Assembly: GCF_000463015.1 (NCBI RefSeq)
Contig: NC_022247.1
Span: forward strand, 5,517,501-5,581,500
DNA from: Variovorax paradoxus B4
Lineage (GTDB): Bacteria; Pseudomonadota; Gammaproteobacteria; Burkholderiales; Burkholderiaceae_C
Length of the DNA stretch: 64,000 nucleotides
Reading direction: 5' to 3'
Made by a program: the position numbers and the translations under genes. Numbering within the stretch: the first letter of the stretch is position 1; each line of letters begins with the position of its first letter. Shown here one piece after another: positions 39,896-49,241 of the stretch. The notes beneath the pieces are model-generated. The model searched no databases, was not told the DNA's origin, and was given only the letters and a program-made list of their open reading frames with translations.

Positions 39896-41344
39896 TCAGC
39901 TGGCGCGGCAGATCTTGAGCATGTTGGTGCCGCCGGGGGCGCCCATCGGCTCGCCGCAGGTGATCGCATAGACGTCGCCGGTCTGCACGATGCCGCGCTT
40001 CTTCAGGTGGGCTTCGGCCTGCTCGAGCGCGGTGTCCCGGTCGCTCTCCGAATCCATCAGCAGCGGGCGCACGTTGCGGTAGAGCGCCATCCTGCGCTGC
40101 GTGGCCAGCCGCGAGGTCAGCGCGTACATCGGAATGTGCGCGCGGTGGCGGCTCATCCACAGCGGCGTGGAGCCCGACTCGGTGAGCGCGACGATGGCCT
40201 TGGCGCCCAGATGGTGGGCCGTGAACAGCGCCCCCATGGCAATCGACTGGTCGATGCGGCTGTAGGTCTTGCCGCTGAAGTCGGCATCGAGCATCTTGTC
40301 CTCGGCCGATTCGGCGGCTTCGCAGATGCGGCTCATCTCCTGCACGGTTTCGAGCGGGTAGCGGCCCGAGGCGGTCTCGGCCGAGAGCATCACGGCGTCG
40401 GTGCCGTCGAGCACGGCGTTGGCCACGTCGCTCACCTCGGCACGCGTGGGCACGGGGTTGGTGATCATCGACTCCATCATCTGGGTCGCGGTGATCACCA
40501 CCTTGTCCATGTCGCGCGCCATGCGGATCATCTTTTTCTGCAGCGCCGGCACGGCGGCATTGCCCACCTCCACCGCGAGGTCGCCGCGCGCCACCATGAT
40601 GCCGTCGCTCGCACGCAGGATTTCTTCCAGCTTGGGAATGGCCTCGGCACGCTCGATCTTGGCGATCAGGCCCGGCTTGTGGCCGAATTCGGCCGCGGCC
40701 ACGTTGCACAGCTGCCGCGCCATTTCCATGTCGGTGGCGTTCTTGGGAAAGCTCACCGCCACGTAGTCGGCCTGGAAGCTCATCGCGGTCTTGATGTCTT
40801 CCATGTCCTTGGCCGTGAGCGCCGGCGCTGTGAGGCCGCCGCCCTGCTTGTTGATGCCCTTGTTGTTGGAGAGCTCGCCGCCCAGCTTCACGGTGGTGTG
40901 CACCGCCTCGCCGCGCACCGCGTCGACCGTGAGCACGATGAGGCCGTCGTTCAGCAGCAGCTTGTCGCCGGGGCGCACGTCGCGCGGCAGGTCCTTGTAG
41001 TCGAGGCCGACCGCGTCGGTATCGCCGGGCTCGGTGCGCGAGGCGTCGAGCACGAACTTGGCCCCCGGCTCGAGCCAGACCTTGCCCTGCGCGAACTTGC
41101 CGACGCGGATCTTGGGGCCCTGCAGGTCGGCCATGATCGCCACCTCGCGGCCCGTCTTGCGCGCGGCCTCCCGCACCATGGCGGCACGGTCGATGTGGTC
41201 CTGCGCGGTGCCGTGGCTGAAATTGAGCCGCACCACGCTGACCTTGTTCAGGATCATCTGCTCCAGCAGCTCGGGCGTGTTGGACGCCGGGCCGAGCGTG
41301 GCGACGATCTTGGTGGCGTGGCGGGGAAGGCGATCCGTGATCAT
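39896..41344 (-). CDS. pyk: Pyruvate kinase
   Basis: Transfers phosphate from phosphoenolpyruvate to ADP. The 482-residue product has RRTKIVATLGPAS-like entry (HATKIVATLGPAS), VVARGDLAVEVG and ITATQMMESMI around residue 270, plus the C-terminal regulatory domain. Two ATGs are possible; 41344 is preferred over 41359 because GGAG sits nine bases upstream of the former. It is preceded by pgk across an 84-base gap and converges with acdS. Confidence 0.96.
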   Translation of the reverse strand: MITDRLPRHATKIVATLGPASNTPELLEQMILNKVSVVRLNFSHGTAQDHIDRAAMVREAARKTGREVAIMADLQGPKIRVGKFAQGKVWLEPGAKFVLDASRTEPGDTDAVGLDYKDLPRDVRPGDKLLLNDGLIVLTVDAVRGEAVHTTVKLGGELSNNKGINKQGGGLTAPALTAKDMEDIKTAMSFQADYVAVSFPKNATDMEMARQLCNVAAAEFGHKPGLIAKIERAEAIPKLEEILRASDGIMVARGDLAVEVGNAAVPALQKKMIRMARDMDKVVITATQMMESMITNPVPTRAEVSDVANAVLDGTDAVMLSAETASGRYPLETVQEMSRICEAAESAEDKMLDADFSGKTYSRIDQSIAMGALFTAHHLGAKAIVALTESGSTPLWMSRHRAHIPMYALTSRLATQRRMALYRNVRPLLMDSESDRDTALEQAEAHLKKRGIVQTGDVYAITCGEPMGAPGGTNMLKICRAS

Positions 41345-41428
41345 TGAACTGGTCTCCATTTTGTATCCGCTACTGTATACACTTTGTGTGACTACAGGAA
41401 GCGGACACCGCGGTGCGGGCGCGAAAAA

Positions 41429-42622
41429 TCAGCCCGCGGCACGCTTGGCAAGGATCTCGAAAGCCGGGAGCGTCTTGCCCTCGAGCACTTCGAGGAAGGC
41501 GCCGCCGCCGGTCGAGATGTAGCCGACCTGCTTTTCGATGCCGTACTTGGCGATGGCCGCGAGCGTGTCGCCGCCGCCGGCGATCGAGAAGGCGCTGCTC
41601 TCGGCAATGGCCTGGGCAATCGCCTTGGTGCCGCCCGCGAAGGCGTCGAACTCGAACACGCCCACCGGGCCGTTCCAGACGATGGTGCCGGCTTCGCGCA
41701 ATTGCGCGGCCAGGATCGCGGCCGTCTTGGGGCCGATGTCCAGGATCAGGTCGTCGTCGGCCACATCGTTCGCGGCCTTGACGGTGGCGGGCGCATCGGC
41801 CGCGAAGGTCTTGGCCGTGACCACGTCCACCGGGATCGGCACGTCGGCGCCGCGCGCGCGCATGGATTCGATCACCGCCTTGGCCTGGTCGATCAGGTCG
41901 GGCTCGGCCAGCGACTTGCCGATCTTGAGGCCGGCCGCGAGCATGAAGGTGTTGGCGATGCCGCCGCCGACGATCAGCTGGTCGACGTTGGCCGACAGGC
42001 TCTTGAGGATGGTGAGCTTGGTGCTGACCTTGGAACCGGCCACGATGGCCACCAGCGGGCGCTTGGGATGCGCCAGCGCCTTGGTGATGGCGTCGATCTC
42101 GGCCGCGAGCAGCGGGCCGGCGGCGGCCACCTTGGCGAACTGCGCGATGCCGTAGGTGGTGGCTTCGGCGCGGTGGGCGGTGCCGAAGGCGTCGTTCACG
42201 TAGATGTCGGTGAGCGCGGCGAGCTTGCGGGCGAGCGCCTCGTCGTTCTTCTTCTCGCCCTTGTTGACGCGGCAGTTCTCGAGCAGCACGACCTGGCCCG
42301 GCTTCACGTCGACGCCGTCGACCCAGTTGGCCACCAGCGGAACCTCGCGGCCCAGCAGTTCGCCCAGGCGCCTGGCCACGGGGGCGAGCGAGTCCTCGGG
42401 CTTGAATTCGCCTTCGGTGGGGCGGCCCAGGTGCGAGGTGACCATCACGGCGGCACCGGCGTCGAGCGCCAGCTGGATGCAGGGCACCGAGGCGCGGATG
42501 CGCGTGTCTTCGGTGATGCGGCCGGCATCGTCCTGCGGCACGTTGAGGTCGGCACGGATGAAGACGCGCTGGCCGGCGGCCTTGCCCTGCGCGCAGAGGT
42601 CGGTGAATCGAATGACGTTCAT
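41429..42622 (-). CDS. pgk: Phosphoglycerate kinase
   Basis: Interconverts 1,3-bisphosphoglycerate and 3-phosphoglycerate with ADP/ATP. The 397-residue product carries [11 protein letters not shown] (about residues 20-30), [17 protein letters not shown] and the nucleotide-binding [11 protein letters not shown] near residue 355. It is full length. It leads the pgk-pyk pair on the minus strand. Confidence 0.97.
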   Translation of the reverse strand: MNVIRFTDLCAQGKAAGQRVFIRADLNVPQDDAGRITEDTRIRASVPCIQLALDAGAAVMVTSHLGRPTEGEFKPEDSLAPVARRLGELLGREVPLVANWVDGVDVKPGQVVLLENCRVNKGEKKNDEALARKLAALTDIYVNDAFGTAHRAEATTYGIAQFAKVAAAGPLLAAEIDAITKALAHPKRPLVAIVAGSKVSTKLTILKSLSANVDQLIVGGGIANTFMLAAGLKIGKSLAEPDLIDQAKAVIESMRARGADVPIPVDVVTAKTFAADAPATVKAANDVADDDLILDIGPKTAAILAAQLREAGTIVWNGPVGVFEFDAFAGGTKAIAQAIAESSAFSIAGGGDTLAAIAKYGIEKQVGYISTGGGAFLEVLEGKTLPAFEILAKRAAG

Positions 42623-42713
42623 GGATCTGGAGGTGGTGGAAGACAGGTCGCCTTGCATTGTAGGTTTTGCCCCGGCGCCACCCTATGCGCCTCTTGCGGC
42701 CCGTCGATGCTTT

Positions 42714-43619
42714 TCAGCCCTTTGGCTGCGCCTTGGCAAAGCGCTCGAGGATCTCGACGAAGCTCGCGGCGGCGGGCGACAGGCTGCGCCGCGCCGCGCT
42801 GTAGATGCACACCTCGCGGTGGAAGTCGGGCGATTCGAGCCGCACCATCTGCAGGCCATGGGCGCGCACCAGCGGCGCCGAATAGGTCGGGCACACGGTG
42901 AGCCCGAGCCCCGAGGCCACCATGCCGAGCGCGGTGGTCATGTACGACACCTCCTGGGTGCCGGGGCGCAGCATGTAGTCGCGCTCTGCCGGCGCCAGCT
43001 CGGGCAGCACGCGCTGGCGGAAGTCGCGCGTGGGCGCAATGAAGGTGTAGGGGCCGAGTTCGTGCCAGCGCACCTTGCGCCGTTTCGCAAAGGCGTGGCC
43101 GGGCGGGCAGATCAGCCAGTGCCGGTCGCGAAACAGCGTGCGGCGCTCGACGGCGCCGTCGACGGCCACGTCCTGCCCCACCGCGAGTTCCACGTCGCCG
43201 GCCCTCACGCCGGCCAGCAGGTGCTCGGGCAGCGTGTCGGCCAGGCGCACGTCGACGTCGGGGAACGCTTCGCGGTAGACCGCGATCACGCGCGGCATCA
43301 GCGTGCAGGCCATGAGCTGCGGCGCTGCAAGCCGCAACAGTCCTTTCCTCTTGTCACGCAAATCCGTGACGCCCGCCACCGCGCCCGCGAGGTCGCCAAG
43401 CAGCCGGTGCACCGAAGGCAGGAATTCGCGCCCGGCCTCCGAAAGCTGCACGCGCCGCGTGTGGCGGTCGAGCAGCTGCACGCCCATCTCGCGCTCGAGC
43501 TCGCGCACCAGCACGCTGAGCGCCGACTGCGTGAGGTGCAGCTGCTGCGCCGCCGCGGTGAAGCTGCCGGTCTCGGCCACGGCAGTGAAGGCGCGCAACT
43601 GGCGCAGGGTCAGATTCAT
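42714..43619 (-). CDS. LysR-family transcriptional regulator of the adjacent operon
   Basis: A 301-residue LysR protein with N-terminal helix-turn-helix (GSFTAAAQQLHLTQSALSVL, about residues 18-37) and a periplasmic-binding-like effector domain. It is divergently transcribed from the six-gene 43706-49214 cluster with 86 bases between starts. A perfect 6-bp inverted repeat with LysR-type T-N11-A features begins nine bases upstream of its start. This arrangement implies autorepression and effector-dependent activation of the cluster. The inducer is unknown. Confidence 0.88.
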   Translation of the reverse strand: MNLTLRQLRAFTAVAETGSFTAAAQQLHLTQSALSVLVRELEREMGVQLLDRHTRRVQLSEAGREFLPSVHRLLGDLAGAVAGVTDLRDKRKGLLRLAAPQLMACTLMPRVIAVYREAFPDVDVRLADTLPEHLLAGVRAGDVELAVGQDVAVDGAVERRTLFRDRHWLICPPGHAFAKRRKVRWHELGPYTFIAPTRDFRQRVLPELAPAERDYMLRPGTQEVSYMTTALGMVASGLGLTVCPTYSAPLVRAHGLQMVRLESPDFHREVCIYSAARRSLSPAAASFVEILERFAKAQPKG

Positions 43620-43627
43620 ATGGTTAT

Positions 43628-43643
43628 TTCATCAATCGATGAA
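43628..43643. promoter_or_regulatory. LysR-type operator in the divergent promoter
   Basis: TTCATC-AATC-GATGAA is a perfect inverted repeat with 6-bp arms and a four-base spacer, matching the T-N11-A scheme of LysR binding sites. It is located between the regulator start (43619) and the VOC gene start (43706). Confidence 0.6.
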
Positions 43644-43705
43644 TTAATTTCGATTGCATCATAAGACGCGGCATCGCCCAATAGCGGCTCACCGGAGACA
43701 AAGCC

Positions 43706-44254
43706 ATGCCGACGACTGCCCACGCGGCCCCGCCAGTTCGCGGGCTGCACCATTTCGCCTGGCGCTGCCGCGACAGCGAGGAAACCCGCCGCTTCTACGA
43801 AGACCTGCTGGGCCTGCCGCTCGCGCACGTCATCAAGAGCGACCACGTGCCGAGCACGGGCGAGTACTGCCCCTACGTGCACATCTTCTTCCGGATGCGC
43901 GATGGTTCGTACATCGCCTTCTTCGACCTGGGCGACGGCATCGCCGCGCTGCCTTCGCCCAACACGCCGGCCTGGGTGAACCACATCGCGCTGCGGGTCG
44001 ATTCCGTGGCCGACCTGCTCGCCGCCAAGGCGCGGCTCGAAGGCGCGGGCGTCGAAGTGCTGGGCGTGACCGACCACCACATCATCGAATCGATCTACTT
44101 CTTCGATCCCAACGGCCTTCGCGTGGAGCTGACCACGCCGACGGTGCCGCAGGCCGAGATGGAGGCGCATGCGCTGCGCGCCCGTGCGGACCTCGATGCA
44201 TGGACCGTGCGCAAGGCCGATCTGCACGCAGCGAAGGGCGCGCCGCATGTCTGA
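43706..44254 (+). CDS. VOC-superfamily protein, extradiol-dioxygenase-like
   Basis: A 182-residue vicinal-oxygen-chelate protein with two beta-alpha-beta-beta-beta modules. Metal ligands are His16 (LHHFAW), His93 (VNHIAL) and Glu141 (RVELT), the 2-His-1-Glu set of type I extradiol dioxygenases and glyoxalases. FFDPNGLRVEL is the family C-terminal signature. In this operon a ring-cleaving role on a hydroxylated aromatic is a reasonable guess; glyoxalase- or epimerase-like activity is the alternative. It overlaps the next gene by eight bases. Confidence 0.85.
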   Translation: MPTTAHAAPPVRGLHHFAWRCRDSEETRRFYEDLLGLPLAHVIKSDHVPSTGEYCPYVHIFFRMRDGSYIAFFDLGDGIAALPSPNTPAWVNHIALRVDSVADLLAAKARLEGAGVEVLGVTDHHIIESIYFFDPNGLRVELTTPTVPQAEMEAHALRARADLDAWTVRKADLHAAKGAPHV

Positions 44255-45368
44255 GCTGCAACTCGCCGTCATCGACGTGAAACCCGGCGCGTCGATGGAG
44301 AGCCAGTCGGGCCTGCAGATGCTGCGCCCGCGCATCTTCGGCGCCTTTCGCGCGCCGCAGGGCCCGAAAAGGATCGCGGCCATCGTGATGCATCCGACCA
44401 GCAACTTCATGGGCCACTACCTGATCGGCCCGCTGGCCGAGCGCGGCATCTGCTGCATGGGGCTGAACTCGCGCTACGTGGGCAACGACACCGTGCTGCT
44501 GATGGAGCGCGCGATCCAGGACCTGGGCGCCGGCGTGCAGTACCTGCGCGCGGCCGGCTACGAGAAGGTGTTCCTGGTCGGCAACTCCGGCGGCGCGGCG
44601 CTCGCGAGCTTCTACCAGGCGCAGGCCGAGAAGCTCACCGCCACCCACCTGCCCGACGGCGACCCCACGCACCTGCACCCCAGCGACCTGCCGCCGGTGG
44701 ACGGCATCGCGCTGTGCGCCGCGCACCTGGGCCGCACGCGGCTGATGCGCGACTGGATCGACCCGTCGGTCACCGACGAGCACGACCCCCTCTCGGTGAA
44801 CCCCGAGCTCGACATGTACGACCCGCGCCACCGCGTGCCCTACGACCGCGGCTTTCTCGCGCACTTCGGTGCGGCGCAGAAGGCGCGGCTCGACCGCATC
44901 GAGCAGTGGTGCGTCGATCGCCTCGCGCTGCTGCGCAGCACCCCAGGCGCGCCGCGCGACCAGACCTTCATCGTCTATCGCACGCATGCCGATCCGCGCT
45001 GCGTGGACCTGTCGCTCGACGCCAACGACCGCCTGCCGGGCAGCGTGTGGGGCGACGCGCGCCAGGTGAACTATTCGGCCAACGCGATGGGCCGCACCAC
45101 CTCGCTCACCGCGTTCCTCTCGCAATGGTCTTCGCGCTCGCAGGCCGACGGGCCGGCCAACCTCGCGCGCACCACCTGCCCCACGCTGCTGCTGACCTAC
45201 ACCGGCGACCAGTCGACCTTCCCGAGCACGCGCGATGCGTGGATGGCCGCGGGCGGCGCGCGCATCCGCAACGTCGACATCGTGGGCGGCAACCACTATC
45301 TCGCGGGGCAACCCGAGCTGATTCCCAAGGCGGCCGATGCCATCGCCGAATTCGCCCACGCGCTGTAG
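44247..45368 (+). CDS. Alpha/beta-fold hydrolase
   Basis: A 373-residue cytoplasmic hydrolase with nucleophile elbow GNSGGA (Ser114), an oxyanion region VMHPTSNF and a C-terminal catalytic-type His in VGGNHYLAGQ (about residue 349). A roughly 120-residue insertion between strands (about 130-250) forms a cap. Substrate unknown. In context it could hydrolyse a ring-cleavage product or an ester or lactone intermediate. It overlaps the VOC gene and precedes the monooxygenase by seven bases. Confidence 0.85.
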   Translation: MSELQLAVIDVKPGASMESQSGLQMLRPRIFGAFRAPQGPKRIAAIVMHPTSNFMGHYLIGPLAERGICCMGLNSRYVGNDTVLLMERAIQDLGAGVQYLRAAGYEKVFLVGNSGGAALASFYQAQAEKLTATHLPDGDPTHLHPSDLPPVDGIALCAAHLGRTRLMRDWIDPSVTDEHDPLSVNPELDMYDPRHRVPYDRGFLAHFGAAQKARLDRIEQWCVDRLALLRSTPGAPRDQTFIVYRTHADPRCVDLSLDANDRLPGSVWGDARQVNYSANAMGRTTSLTAFLSQWSSRSQADGPANLARTTCPTLLLTYTGDQSTFPSTRDAWMAAGGARIRNVDIVGGNHYLAGQPELIPKAADAIAEFAHAL

Positions 45369-45375
45369 AAGAGAC

Positions 45376-47028
45376 ATGGAACCCTTTGCATTTGCGCCGG
45401 CCTACGAGTTGCCGGTCTGGCCCTTCACGCCACCGCCGGAACTGGGTAGTACGGGAATCGTTCGCCACCCGATCGTGATCGTCGGCGCGGGACCTTCCGG
45501 CCTCACGCTGGCCTGCGATCTTGCGCAGCGCGGCATCCGCGCGGTGCTGCTCGACGAGGATGACACCGTCGGCGTGCGCGGCGCGTCGTCGCGCGGCATC
45601 TGCTACGCGCAGAAGAGCCTCGAAATATTCGAGCGCCTGGGCATCTACGAGCGCATCGCGGCCAAGGGCATCACCTGGTCGTTCGGGCGCACCTTCTCGG
45701 GCGAACAGGAGGTCTACAACTTCAACCTGCAGGCACAGAGCGTCTCGAGGCAGCCGCCGTTCATCAACCTGCAGCAGTTCTACGTCGAGTGGTTCCTGGT
45801 CGAGCGCATCCTCGAACTCGGGCTCACCGATGTGCGCTGGAAGAGCCGCGTGACGCGCGTCGAGCCCTTGAGCGATGGCGTGCGCATCGACATCGAAACG
45901 CCCGCAGGCAGCTACACGATCGAGGCCGACCGGCTGATCGACGCGACCGGCGCCAACAGCCCGATCCGCACGCAGCTCGGCATCGACGCGCATTCCTCGC
46001 GCAGCACCGACCGCTGGTGCATCAGCGACGTGCGCTTCAAGAAGCCGCTGCCCACCGAGCGCTGGACCTGGGTCGATGCGCCCTTCAACGAAGGCCGCGG
46101 CGTCTGGCAGCATCTGATGGCCGACGGCGTCTGGCGCATCGACTACCAGATGCCCGAGGACTGCGACACCGCCCACATCAGCCGGCCCGAGGTGGCGGGC
46201 GCGCGGCTGCGCGAGCAGCTCGGGCCGGGCGTGGAGTTCGAGTTCGTCTGGATCGGCCCCTACGGCTACCGCGACCACCTGCTCGACAGCTTCCGCCACG
46301 GCCGCGTGTTCTTCATCGGCGACGCCGCGCACGTGGTGAGCCCCTTTGGCGCGCGCGGCGGCAACAGCGGCATCCAGGATGCGGCGAACCTCGGCTGGAA
46401 GCTGGCGCTGGTCGCGCAAGGGCAGGCAAACGATGCGCTGCTCGGCAGCTACGACGCGGAGCGGCAACCCGCCGCGAAGCAGAACCGGCAGGTGACCAGC
46501 CGCTCGGCGCGTTTTCTCGCGCCGCGCTCGCCGGCCGAGCACACGCTGCGCCGCGCGGTGGTGGCGCTGGCGGCGCGCCATCCGTTTGCGCGCGCCCTGG
46601 TCAATACCGGCCGCATGTCGGTCGCCAACGACTATCCGCCCGCGCCGCAGTTGCCGGAAGGCGGCCGTACGGTGCAGAACCTTCCGCTGCGCCGGGCCGA
46701 TGGCCGCGAGACCACGCTGATGCAGCTGCTGGCCGAGGGCACGCAGTGCCTGGGCCTGTGGCTGGCACCCACGCGCGCCGCAGCCAAAGCGGCCATGGAT
46801 GCCACGGCGTCGCTGCCGCTGCGCCTGCTGGCCATCGGCGGCGACAGCGGGCTGCCGGCGCTGCAAGCCGACGAGAAGCTCACGCGCCACCTCGGCCTCC
46901 ACGACGCGGGCAGCTTCGTCCTCGTTCGGCCCGATGCCTACCGCGCCGCGACGCTGCCGCACGCCACGCCTCATGCGATCGCCACGGCGCTGCGCACGGC
47001 GCTCGCCCTCGACCCCCACGCCCCATGA
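45376..47028 (+). CDS. FAD-dependent aromatic monooxygenase (class A, PHBH-like)
   Basis: A 550-residue flavoprotein with the dinucleotide motif VIVGAGPSG (about residues 34-42), the DATGANSPIR motif (189-198, equivalent to DGxxSxxR) and the FAD-binding GDAAHVVSPFGARGGN (315-330). A C-terminal thioredoxin-like extension of MhpA/PgpB type is also present. Such enzymes hydroxylate phenolic rings using NAD(P)H and O2. Substrate unknown. It overlaps the DUF2783 gene by four bases. Confidence 0.9.
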   Translation: MEPFAFAPAYELPVWPFTPPPELGSTGIVRHPIVIVGAGPSGLTLACDLAQRGIRAVLLDEDDTVGVRGASSRGICYAQKSLEIFERLGIYERIAAKGITWSFGRTFSGEQEVYNFNLQAQSVSRQPPFINLQQFYVEWFLVERILELGLTDVRWKSRVTRVEPLSDGVRIDIETPAGSYTIEADRLIDATGANSPIRTQLGIDAHSSRSTDRWCISDVRFKKPLPTERWTWVDAPFNEGRGVWQHLMADGVWRIDYQMPEDCDTAHISRPEVAGARLREQLGPGVEFEFVWIGPYGYRDHLLDSFRHGRVFFIGDAAHVVSPFGARGGNSGIQDAANLGWKLALVAQGQANDALLGSYDAERQPAAKQNRQVTSRSARFLAPRSPAEHTLRRAVVALAARHPFARALVNTGRMSVANDYPPAPQLPEGGRTVQNLPLRRADGRETTLMQLLAEGTQCLGLWLAPTRAAAKAAMDATASLPLRLLAIGGDSGLPALQADEKLTRHLGLHDAGSFVLVRPDAYRAATLPHATPHAIATALRTALALDPHAP

Positions 47029-47228
47029 TCACCGAGCCCCGCATCCCCGACCCCGACGGCTTCTACGCCGCCTTGCTGGCCGCGCACGAAGGCCTGGGCG
47101 AAGCGCAGAGCGCCGACCTCAACGCCCGCCTCGTGCTGCTGCTGGCCAACCAGTGCGGCGACCAGGCCGTGCTGCTCGCCTGCATCCACGCCGCGGCCGA
47201 AGACCCCACGACAACCACCACACCATGA
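47025..47228 (+). CDS. DUF2783 small protein
   Basis: A 67-residue acidic protein, MITEPRIPDPDGFYAALLAA at the N-terminus and SADLNARLVLLLANQCGDQA further in, recognisable as DUF2783. Its ATG overlaps the monooxygenase stop and its own stop overlaps the next gene (ATGA on both sides), so stoichiometric expression with both partners is likely. Function unknown; a flavoprotein accessory subunit would fit its invariable position but is speculation. Confidence 0.8.
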   Translation: MITEPRIPDPDGFYAALLAAHEGLGEAQSADLNARLVLLLANQCGDQAVLLACIHAAAEDPTTTTTP

Positions 47229-48202
47229 CCGCCAACGTCTCCTTTGCCTCGGCCTCCGACACGCGCGAGCAGAAGCCGCAACTGCGCGAACTCGCACCCA
47301 ACGTGTATGGCTACATCAGCGACTTCGATCCGAACTGCGGCTTCGTCGTCGGCGACGAACAGGTGGTGCTGATCGACACGCGTCCCACGCCGCGCATGGC
47401 GCGCGACTTCCTGGCCGCCATCCGCACGGTGACCGACAAGCCCATCAGGACCATCGTGCTCACGCACTACCACGCGGTGCGCGTGATGGGCGCGAGCGCG
47501 TTCGACGAGGTCGAGGCCATCATCGCGAGCAATGGCACGCTGGACTGGATCCGCACGCGCGGCCAGGCCGATTTCGATTCGGAGGTCGGCCGCTTCCCGC
47601 GCCTCTTCGCGGGCGTCGAAGAGATTCCGGGCCTGACCTTTCCGACGCAGAGCTTCCACGGCGAGATGAGCCTTTGGCTCGGCCCCCATCGCGGCCAGAA
47701 CCGCGAGCTTCGCCTGATGGCCCTGGGCCGCGGCCATTCGAGCGGCGACACGGTCGCGTGGCTGCCCGACTGCGGCGTGCTGTTCTCGGGCGACGTGGTG
47801 GAGAACCACTGCGGCGTCTACGCGGGCGACGCCTACATCGGCGACTGGGCCGGCACGCTCGATGCGGTGCTCGCATTGAAGCCGCGCGTGCTGGTGCCGG
47901 GCCGCGGGGCCGTGCTGCAGGGCGAAGCCGAATGCGCCGAGGCCATCGGGCTCACCAAGGCCTTTCTCGGGGCGCTGCTCGACAGCGTGAAGACCGGCAT
48001 CGCCGCGGGCGAAACGCTCAAGGGCTGCTTCGCGCGGACAGAAGCGGCGATGGTGCCGCGGTTCGGCAGCTGGCCCGTGTTCCAGCACGTGCTGCCCTTC
48101 GACGTCTCGCGCGCGTACGACGAACTGCGCGGCATCGAGCACCCCGTGGTGTGGACCGCGGAGCGCGACCGCGAGCTGTGGCAGACGCTGCGCGGCGAAT
48201 GA
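47225..48202 (+). CDS. Metallo-beta-lactamase-fold hydrolase with altered metal site
   Basis: A 325-residue MBL-fold protein. The canonical HxHxDH motif reads H81-Y-H83-A-V-R, so the Asp and His that build the second metal site are replaced. Site-1 residues His81, His83 and His171 (GRGHSSGD) and Asp190 (LFSGDVVEN) are kept. It may be a mononuclear hydrolase. Substrate unknown, but the operon suggests a pathway intermediate such as a lactone or thioester. It overlaps the DUF2783 gene by four bases. Confidence 0.82.
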   Translation: MTANVSFASASDTREQKPQLRELAPNVYGYISDFDPNCGFVVGDEQVVLIDTRPTPRMARDFLAAIRTVTDKPIRTIVLTHYHAVRVMGASAFDEVEAIIASNGTLDWIRTRGQADFDSEVGRFPRLFAGVEEIPGLTFPTQSFHGEMSLWLGPHRGQNRELRLMALGRGHSSGDTVAWLPDCGVLFSGDVVENHCGVYAGDAYIGDWAGTLDAVLALKPRVLVPGRGAVLQGEAECAEAIGLTKAFLGALLDSVKTGIAAGETLKGCFARTEAAMVPRFGSWPVFQHVLPFDVSRAYDELRGIEHPVVWTAERDRELWQTLRGE

Positions 48203-48242
48203 CCTGAACAGATTTCAAAACAAGCAACGGAGACAAGAGACG

Positions 48243-49214
48243 ATGAAGCGAATGATTCCCCTGCTGGCCGCGGCCCTCGCGCTGGCCACCCCCTTCGCAT
48301 CGGCGCAGCCCGCCGCCTACCCGGGCCAGCCGGTCAAATGGATCGTGCCCTACGTGGCCGGCGGCGGCACCGACAACCTGGCGCGCTCGCTGGCCGAGGC
48401 GATGCAGCCGTCGCTCGGGCAGCCGCTCGTCATCGACAACCGGCCCGGCGCGTCGACCAACATCGGCGTCTCGGTGCTGATGCAGGCCAAGCCCGACGGC
48501 TACACCATCATGCAGGCCGAGAACGCGGCACTGCTCTTCAACGAGCACATGTTCGCCAAGCTGCCCTACAAGCCCGCGAGCGACTTCACCTACATCGGCG
48601 CCATCGGCCGCTTTCCCGTGGCGCTGGTGGTGCATCCCGACTTTCCCGCCAAGAACGTGGCCGAGTTCGTGCGCTACGTGAAGGCCAACCCGGAGAAGGT
48701 GAGCTATGCGTCGCCCGGCAACGGCTCGCCGCACCACATGGCGATGGAACTCTTCAAGCAGAAGGCTGGCCTGACCATCACGCACGTGCCGTACAAGGGT
48801 GCCGCGCCCGCCATGACCGACGTGATGGGCGGCCAGGTGCCCACGATGATGCTCGACCTGGCCTCGGGCTTGCCGATCATCAAGGCGGGCAAGGTGCGGG
48901 TGCTGGCCATCGCGCTGCCGCAGCGCGCGAGCGCACTGCCCGAGGTGCCCACGTTCGTCGAAGCCGGCTTCAGCGACGTCAACGCCTATGCGTTCCACGG
49001 CCTGATCGGCCCGGCCGGCATGCCGCCCGAAGCGGTGGCGCGCATCAACGGCGAACTGCACAAGGCGATGAAGGCACCGAAGGTGGTGAAGCTGTTCTCG
49101 GAGTTCGGCTTCGAAGCCCTGCCGGGCACGCCGCAGGATTTCTACAAGCTCTCGCGGGCCGAGAGCGATCGCTGGGGCAAGATCATCGCGGCCGCCGGCG
49201 TCAAGCTGGACTGA
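48243..49214 (+). CDS. Bug-family (tripartite tricarboxylate) substrate-binding protein
   Basis: A 323-residue periplasmic receptor with a signal peptide (hydrophobic residues about 6-21, cleavage SAQ-PA) and Bug signatures YPGQPVKWIVPYVAGGGTDN, GKPLVIDNRPGA-like (GQPLVIDNRPGA), ASPGNGSPHHMA and HVPYKGAAPA. Bug proteins bind carboxylates or aromatic acids, usually without an adjacent transporter. As last gene of the catabolic-type operon it probably senses or delivers the pathway's substrate. Confidence 0.9.
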   Translation: MKRMIPLLAAALALATPFASAQPAAYPGQPVKWIVPYVAGGGTDNLARSLAEAMQPSLGQPLVIDNRPGASTNIGVSVLMQAKPDGYTIMQAENAALLFNEHMFAKLPYKPASDFTYIGAIGRFPVALVVHPDFPAKNVAEFVRYVKANPEKVSYASPGNGSPHHMAMELFKQKAGLTITHVPYKGAAPAMTDVMGGQVPTMMLDLASGLPIIKAGKVRVLAIALPQRASALPEVPTFVEAGFSDVNAYAFHGLIGPAGMPPEAVARINGELHKAMKAPKVVKLFSEFGFEALPGTPQDFYKLSRAESDRWGKIIAAAGVKLD

Positions 49215-49241
49215 AAGGAAAGGTCCGGCGGCAGCCGTCGG

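Noticed and set aside
41360..41428. TATACA/GTATAC-like motifs between pyk and pgk
   Set aside because: No suitably spaced -35 element; too weak to call a promoter.
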